Source: Paraliobacillus quinghaiensis (lineage in GTDB: Bacteria > Bacillota > Bacilli > Bacillales > Amphibacillaceae). From it: 39,641 nucleotides of DNA. The DNA is taken from positions 1 through 39,641 of the forward strand of contig NZ_QJSH01000023.1 in assembly GCF_003426025.1 (NCBI RefSeq). Reading direction: 5' to 3'. The notes below the pieces were generated by a model. That model worked only from the letters and a program-made list of their open reading frames with translations, was not told where the DNA came from and made no database searches. The position numbers were made by a program, and so were the translations under genes. The stretch's first letter is position 1, and every line of letters starts with the position of its first letter. Of the stretch, positions 34,974-39,641 are shown piece after piece.

Positions 34974-36320
34974 ATGACACATGTAAGTTTTGAATATGAT
35001 AAAGCTTTATCTTTCTTTGGTAAACATGAATTAGATTATTTAAAAGAACCTGTAAAATTAGCACATGAAATGATACATAATAAAACAGGTGCAGGTAATG
35101 ATTTTCTTGGATGGGTAGACCTTCCAGAAAATTACGATAAAGAGGAATTTGCTCGAATTAAAAAATCTGCTGAAAAAATTAAAGCAGATTCTGACATATT
35201 ACTTGTTGTCGGAATTGGTGGTTCTTATTTAGGAGCTCGTGCTGCAATTGAAATGTTAAATCATTCTTTCTATAATGCATTACCTAAGGAACAGCGTGAT
35301 ACACCGCAAGTTATTTTTGTTGGAAACAGTATTAGTTCAACGTATATGCATGATTTATTTGACTTACTTAAAGATAAAGATGTCTCTATAAATGTTATCT
35401 CTAAGAGTGGTACTACAACAGAACCAGCATTAGCTTTTCGTATCTATCGTAAATTCCTTGAAGAAAAATACGGTGTTGAAGAAGCGAAAGGACGTATCTA
35501 TGCTACAACTGATAAGGCAAAAGGTGCATTGAAAACATTAGCAACAGAAGAAGGGTATGAATCATTTATTATTCCAGATGATGTTGGTGGTCGTTATTCT
35601 GTACTAACTGCAGTGGGCCTATTACCAATTGCTGCAAGTGGTGTTGATATTGATGCAATGATGGAAGGTGCACAAAAAGCACAACAAGAGTTAAGTGATG
35701 CTGATATGGATAAGAACCCAGCATATCAATACGCAGCAGTTCGAAATGTACTTTATAATAAAGGGAAAACAATTGAAATGCTAATCAACTACGAGCCAGG
35801 ATTACAATATTTCTCTGAATGGTGGAAACAATTGTTTGGGGAAAGTGAAGGGAAAGACTTTAAAGGGATTTATCCTTCATCTGCAAACTTCTCAACTGAT
35901 TTACATTCATTGGGACAATATGTACAGGAAGGTCGTCGTGATATTTTTGAAACAGTTTTACACGTATTAGAACCAAAGTTCGATATTACGATTGAAGAAG
36001 ATGCGCAAAATTTAGACGGTTTAAATTATCTTGCTGGTGAAACGGTTGATTTTGTTAATGAAAAAGCATACCAAGGTACAATGCTTGCACATACAGATGG
36101 TCAAGTGCCAAACTTAATTGTTCATTTACCGAAATTAGATGCTTATACATTTGGATATGTTGTTTATTTCTTTGAAAAAGCATGTGCAATTAGTGGGTAT
36201 TTATTAGGTGTAAATCCATTTGATCAACCAGGTGTTGAAGCATACAAGAAGAATATGTTCGCATTACTTGGAAAACCTGGATTCGAAAAAGAAAAAGAAG
36301 AATTAGAGAAGAGATTATAA
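34974..36320 (+). CDS. pgi: Glucose-6-phosphate isomerase
   Basis: A 448-residue glycolytic isomerase of the short bacterial type, interconverting glucose-6-P and fructose-6-P. Visible motifs are [12 protein letters not shown], the sugar-phosphate loop [10 protein letters not shown] and the C-terminal catalytic region. RBS TGGAGG. Upstream GTACATTT occurs three times (34886, 34915, 34926), just before a TATAAT at 34936-34941; this could be an operator. Confidence 0.95.
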   Translation: MTHVSFEYDKALSFFGKHELDYLKEPVKLAHEMIHNKTGAGNDFLGWVDLPENYDKEEFARIKKSAEKIKADSDILLVVGIGGSYLGARAAIEMLNHSFYNALPKEQRDTPQVIFVGNSISSTYMHDLFDLLKDKDVSINVISKSGTTTEPALAFRIYRKFLEEKYGVEEAKGRIYATTDKAKGALKTLATEEGYESFIIPDDVGGRYSVLTAVGLLPIAASGVDIDAMMEGAQKAQQELSDADMDKNPAYQYAAVRNVLYNKGKTIEMLINYEPGLQYFSEWWKQLFGESEGKDFKGIYPSSANFSTDLHSLGQYVQEGRRDIFETVLHVLEPKFDITIEEDAQNLDGLNYLAGETVDFVNEKAYQGTMLAHTDGQVPNLIVHLPKLDAYTFGYVVYFFEKACAISGYLLGVNPFDQPGVEAYKKNMFALLGKPGFEKEKEELEKRL

Positions 36321-36326
36321 TCAGCG

Positions 36327-36358
36327 CAAAAGGCTCTCACTTTGGTGAGGGCCTTTTA
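36327..36358. terminator. Bidirectional terminator between pgi and yugO
   Basis: AAAAGGC-CTCAC pairs with GTGAGGGCCTTTT; it overlaps the yugO stop. Confidence 0.8.
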
Positions 36359-37354
36359 CATTTTTTCTAAAAGGAGTAGTGTGTCTCCTTTTATTAAGGG
36401 TTGTTGAAAAGGTGGATTTAGTTGAACTTCTTGATTACGGATGATTCCAATTAGTAAACGTTCTGATGCAACATAGTAATCCGATACTTCTAAAAAATTT
36501 TTACCTTCCAGTTTTTGAGGTAATGACTGTTGCGTAAATTGTTGATTTTTTAATACCTCTAATAATAATTCAAATGGTTGGACAGGTGATGTCCGAAAGA
36601 TTTCTTGATAAAATAACGTACTCATAAAATCATTAGAGCGTATAATGGTATTTGCACCAGCACGTTTTGCATTGGTAATTTGATTTTTTGTGAGGACTTC
36701 AGTGATAATATGGATGTCGGGATTATTTCCGCGTAACGCTACTGTTGTTAAAATACTTGCTTGATCTGCTTGGTGTTCTTTTTTTGCAGGGTCAGCCGTT
36801 ACAATGGCATATTTTGCTTTGTTTATATTTGCTTTTTGTAAAACTTCATCTGCAGTTGGATCGCCGTGAACAAAGTGAAACGAATGGTCTCTGTATGGTA
36901 ATTCATTTAAGGTTTGGTCTATTAAGACAAATTGCTCGCTTTTCTGGTTATGATGCATCAACTCTAATAGCTGCCTCGTTCTTTCGTTCCAACCAATAAA
37001 AATAATATGATTTGCGCCTTTAAATGTGATGTTTCCTTTAGATAAAGCTTCTTCATGCTTGAGGGTAGTAGCTGAAACAGCAGCCATATAAAAAGTTACA
37101 ACGCCACCACCGGATAATATTAGTAGTATTGCAATAATTCTACCGGCATTACTTAATGGTACATAATCACCATAACCAACTGTTGATCCAGTGACAAAGG
37201 CCCACCAGATACCGTCAAATATCGTTGTGAAGTGTTGGGGTTCTGCTAAGTGAATTATGAGCCCAAAGCTAAACATTAGTACAGCTACTGTGGCTAGCAA
37301 ACGAAGCAAAAGAGGCATACGAAAGTAACTTTGCCACAATTTGTAAATATGCAT
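36356..37354 (-). CDS. yugO: YugO-like potassium channel with RCK domain
   Basis: A 332-residue two-membrane-segment K+ channel. The selectivity filter STVGYGDYVP (TVGYG at 58-62) lies between two hydrophobic helices (about 15-35 and 72-95). A cytoplasmic RCK (TrkA-N) domain follows from about residue 112 (HIIFIGWNERTRQLLEL), with a TrkA-C-like end. It matches YugO, the channel of electrical signalling in B. subtilis biofilms. No mstX-like gene was seen upstream. RBS AAGGAAG is moderate. Confidence 0.9.
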   Translation of the reverse strand: MHIYKLWQSYFRMPLLLRLLATVAVLMFSFGLIIHLAEPQHFTTIFDGIWWAFVTGSTVGYGDYVPLSNAGRIIAILLILSGGGVVTFYMAAVSATTLKHEEALSKGNITFKGANHIIFIGWNERTRQLLELMHHNQKSEQFVLIDQTLNELPYRDHSFHFVHGDPTADEVLQKANINKAKYAIVTADPAKKEHQADQASILTTVALRGNNPDIHIITEVLTKNQITNAKRAGANTIIRSNDFMSTLFYQEIFRTSPVQPFELLLEVLKNQQFTQQSLPQKLEGKNFLEVSDYYVASERLLIGIIRNQEVQLNPPFQQPLIKGDTLLLLEKM

Positions 37355-37444
37355 AATTTATCACTTCCTTTTTTACGAGCTATAAATTAGTATTTACCAA
37401 AATTTTTGATATGATGTTAGTAGATTATTTAGGAGGTCATACAA

Positions 37445-38503
37445 ATGGAAAAAGAAAGACAAGATTTTTTAATGGAATTATTACAAACACCATCCCCATC
37501 TAGTATGGAAATGGAAATTCAAAAGAAATGGATCAACTACGTAAAGCCTTATGCGGAAGAGATAATGACAGACCATGCTGGTAATGTAATTGGTGTTTTG
37601 AACAAAGATGCTCCATTTAAAGTTTTATTAGCTGGTCATAGCGATGAAATTGCACTAGTAATCAACCGCATTGATGAGCAGGGTTTTTTATATTTTGACA
37701 AAATGGGCGGGATTAATCCTAAAGCAGCTATAGGTATGAAGGTTGATGTATTGGGATATGAGAAAAAAGTCACTGGTGTGATTGGTGTAAATGCACAACA
37801 TCATGGAGGAATTAAAGGTGATTTTGAAGTGGAAGATCTTTTTATTGACTGTGGTGCAAAAACGAAAGAAGAAATCGCTGCATTCGTTCAAATTGGAGAT
37901 TTAGCAGTGTATCAACGTGACCCAGAAGTTCTTATGGATCGTTACATAACCGGTCGAGGATTGGATAACCGAACAGGCGCCTTTATTGTTGCAGAAGTTT
38001 TGCGTAGACTTTCTGATAAGAAATTAAATGTAGGTGTATATGCTGCGAGCACAGTAAATGAAGAAACAAATATGGGTGGAGCTTATTTCGCTGCAGCAGG
38101 AGTTGCACCAACGATGGCAATTGCTTGTGATGTGACATTTGCTACTGATTATCCAAGTGTGAATAAAAATAAGCATGGAGATATTCGCTTGGACGGTGGA
38201 CCTGTTTTAGCAAAAGGTGCACCAATAAATCGAAAAATGAATATACTATTGGAGAAAACGGCTAAAAGCTTGGATATGACAGTGCAATATGAGCTCACAC
38301 CTCGCATGACTGGAACAGATGCTGATAAAATGCGTTTAACAGGTCGAGGGGTTCCGGTAAGTTTAGTGTCGTTACCACTGCGTTACATGCATTCACCTGT
38401 AGAAACTGCTAGCATAAAAGACATAGATGAAGAAATTGATTTATTAGTTGAAATGATTGCTAACATGACTGGGGAAGAGAATTTAAACCCCTTAGAAGAT
38501 TAA
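37445..38503 (+). CDS. M42 family aminopeptidase (YsdC/FrvX type)
   Basis: A 352-residue dinuclear zinc peptidase of family M42. Metal-ligand and catalytic stretches are AGHSDEIAL, GRGLDNRTGA, TVNEETNMGG (the Glu pair) and ACDVTFATDYP, and a late HSPVETA. Such enzymes trim peptides from the N-terminus in the cytoplasm. RBS AGGAGGT. It stands alone, facing away from yugO. Confidence 0.9.
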   Translation: MEKERQDFLMELLQTPSPSSMEMEIQKKWINYVKPYAEEIMTDHAGNVIGVLNKDAPFKVLLAGHSDEIALVINRIDEQGFLYFDKMGGINPKAAIGMKVDVLGYEKKVTGVIGVNAQHHGGIKGDFEVEDLFIDCGAKTKEEIAAFVQIGDLAVYQRDPEVLMDRYITGRGLDNRTGAFIVAEVLRRLSDKKLNVGVYAASTVNEETNMGGAYFAAAGVAPTMAIACDVTFATDYPSVNKNKHGDIRLDGGPVLAKGAPINRKMNILLEKTAKSLDMTVQYELTPRMTGTDADKMRLTGRGVPVSLVSLPLRYMHSPVETASIKDIDEEIDLLVEMIANMTGEENLNPLED

Positions 38504-38536
38504 TTTTGTATATTTTGTGAAAGGATTGTATAACAC

Positions 38537-38565
38537 TTCACAAGTTAGTTGTTTTATTGTATACT
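38537..38565 (+). promoter_or_regulatory. Promoter of ribU
   Basis: TTCACA (38537-38542), a 17-bp spacer and TATACT (38560-38565), about 24 bp before the riboswitch. Confidence 0.6.
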
Positions 38566-38588
38566 TTAGTTAATTAAATATCGATTCT

Positions 38589-38806
38589 ATCTTCGGGGCA
38601 GGGTGTAATTCCCGACCGACGGTGATAAGTGTTAAATCACTTTTAGTCCGTGACCCGCTATTATAGCGGTTGACCTGGTGTAAATCCGGGACCGACAGTT
38701 AAAGTCTGGATGGGAGAAGATACGGAGCAAATTAGGTATATTTCTATACCTTTATTTCCTGATACGTGAGAAGCCCTAAAGCCCCCAATAGGTTTTAGGG
38801 CTTTTA
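38589..38806 (+). promoter_or_regulatory. FMN riboswitch (RFN element) with terminator
   Basis: P1 is ATCTTC (38589-38594) with GAAGAT (38716-38721). The aptamer shows the RFN landmarks GGGGCAGGGTGTAATTCCC, CCGACGGTGA, TAGTCCGTGACCCG, GACCTGGTGTAAATCCGGG and CCGACAGTTAAAGTCTGGATG. A terminator follows: AAGCCCTAAA (38771-38780) with TTTAGGGCTT (38794-38803). FMN would close it and lower ribU expression. Confidence 0.97.
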
Positions 38807-38871
38807 TAATGTATAAGGGTGCTCTCCCTTCATCAAGATTGGAATCGATAAAGATGAAGGAGGAATTGACA

Positions 38872-39459
38872 TTGCAAAAAACTAAAAGGCAATCGTCGAA
38901 TTTATTAAAATTAATTATTATAGCGTTACTAAGCACAATCTCATTAGTATTATTGTTTATTAATTTTCCATTACCATTTTTACCGACATATTTAAAAATT
39001 GATTTCAGTGAAGTTCCAGCTCTTATCGCGGCAATATTATTTACGCCAATGGCTGGTGTGGTTGTAGAAGCAATCAAGAATTTATTATATGTGATTTTCA
39101 CGGGTGCAAGCGATCCGGTTGGAGTTGTTGCAAACTTTGCAGCTGGTACGTTATTTGTTGTTCCAGTAGCAATGTTCTACCATAAATTTAAAGGTAAAAA
39201 GAGTTTAATCTCTGGATTAGCGATAGGGACTATTGCAATGACATTAGGAATGGGTGTATTAAATTACTTCATTATCCTTCCTGCCTATGGAGCTTTTATC
39301 GGTTGGGATACAATGAGCATTGCTGTGAAATTAAACACTGTTCTGGTTGGTGTTATTCCATTTAATGTGGTAAAGGGTGTTATTTTAGCGGTGCTATTTA
39401 TTCCATTATTTATTAAGCTAAAACCATGGATTGAACAGAAAAAAGCAACAATAGGTTAA
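38872..39459 (+). CDS. ribU: Riboflavin transporter RibU (ECF S component)
   Basis: A 195-residue membrane protein with five to six hydrophobic segments, the substrate-binding S component of an energy-coupling-factor importer for riboflavin. Family stretches are LKIDFSEVPALIAA and GPAAG-like VANFAAGTLF. TTG 38872 lies eight bases after GGAGG; the in-frame ATG at 38854 overlaps that site. Control by the FMN riboswitch confirms the substrate. Confidence 0.92.
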   Translation: MQKTKRQSSNLLKLIIIALLSTISLVLLFINFPLPFLPTYLKIDFSEVPALIAAILFTPMAGVVVEAIKNLLYVIFTGASDPVGVVANFAAGTLFVVPVAMFYHKFKGKKSLISGLAIGTIAMTLGMGVLNYFIILPAYGAFIGWDTMSIAVKLNTVLVGVIPFNVVKGVILAVLFIPLFIKLKPWIEQKKATIG

Positions 39460-39471
39460 GATATATGATGC

Positions 39472-39513
39472 AAAAAGCTGGATTTCCACGTACTTTGGAA
39501 ATCCAGCTTTTTG
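39472..39513 (+). terminator. Terminator of ribU
   Basis: AAAAAGCTGGATTTCC (39472-39487) pairs with GGAAATCCAGCTTTTT (39497-39512). Confidence 0.9.
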
Positions 39514-39641
39514 CGAATATATCGGTCGTCAGCAGAATATATCGGTCGTCAGCAGAATATATCGGTCGTCAGCAGAATATATCGGTCGTCAGCAGAATAT
39601 ATCGGTCGTCAGCAGAATATATCGGTCGTCAGCAGAATATA
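39514..39641. repeat. Perfect 20-bp tandem repeat reaching the window end
   Basis: The unit AGAATATATCGGTCGTCAGC occurs six times (39514-39633) and begins a seventh; only the first base of the first unit differs. The array starts two bases after the ribU terminator and is not a CRISPR, as there are no spacers. Confidence 0.95.

Noticed and set aside
39514-39641. CRISPR array
   Set aside because: Units are directly adjacent with no spacers, and no cas gene is near.

Overview
The window is a piece of chromosome from a low-GC, endospore-forming Bacillaceae. The spore genes (yunB, lytH, yutH), the riboswitches, the A+T-rich codon use and the gene neighbourhood support this. The order follows the Bacillus subtilis yun-yut-yui and yug blocks (yunD, yunB, lytH, yutD, yutG, yutH, hom-thrC-thrB, yutI, yuzD, dapF, yutM, yumC, yuiC, yuiD; then patB, yugI, yuzA, pgi, yugO). 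The dispersed repeats and extra sodium-coupled transporters suggest an Oceanobacillus/Virgibacillus-like genus, but that is inference.

Layout. 1-450: 3' end of a group IIC intron sitting in a dispersed structured repeat. 0.6-4.0 kb: metallophosphatase yunD, an HD-GYP protein, sporulation gene yunB. 4.0-7.8 kb: lysine riboswitch with an NhaC-family transporter, then a sodium-coupled (NSS) transporter with a 32-residue MetS-like partner. 7.9-9.4 kb: lytH and yutD. 9.5-10.0 kb: second repeat locus. 10.0-12.8 kb: an unrecognised membrane protein and heme O synthase. 12.9-16.7 kb: an accessory metal module made of a lone HMA protein, a P-type ATPase with a CPG motif, a Crp/Fnr regulator and a DUF454 membrane protein, with two FNR-type boxes. 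16.7-21.8 kb: yutG, yutH and the threonine operon. 21.8-22.3 kb: third repeat locus. 22.4-28.4 kb: Fe-S assembly, dapF, redox enzymes, yuiC, an IS605-end/omegaRNA-like element, yuiD. 28.7-32.5 kb: deoD, a solitary ptsH, khtTU, sodC. 32.5-38.5 kb: patB, yugI, yuzA, pgi, yugO, an M42 peptidase. 38.5-39.6 kb: FMN riboswitch with ribU, then a perfect 20-bp tandem repeat running off the window.

Most of the window is core metabolism in short transcription units closed by clear intrinsic terminators. Three parts look accessory. First, a family of about 110-160 bp hairpin repeats occurs as inverted pairs at three loci. Their outer stems differ in sequence from copy to copy but stay complementary, and one copy was split by the group IIC intron exactly beside its apical hairpin. 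Second, an omegaRNA-like remnant of an IS200/IS605-type element lies downstream of yuiC with no tnpB nearby. Third, in the metal module both metal-gene promoters carry a TTGAT-N4-(A/G)TCAA box at the same distance from the -10, which fits the FNR-like E-x2-S-R recognition helix of the regulator encoded next door.
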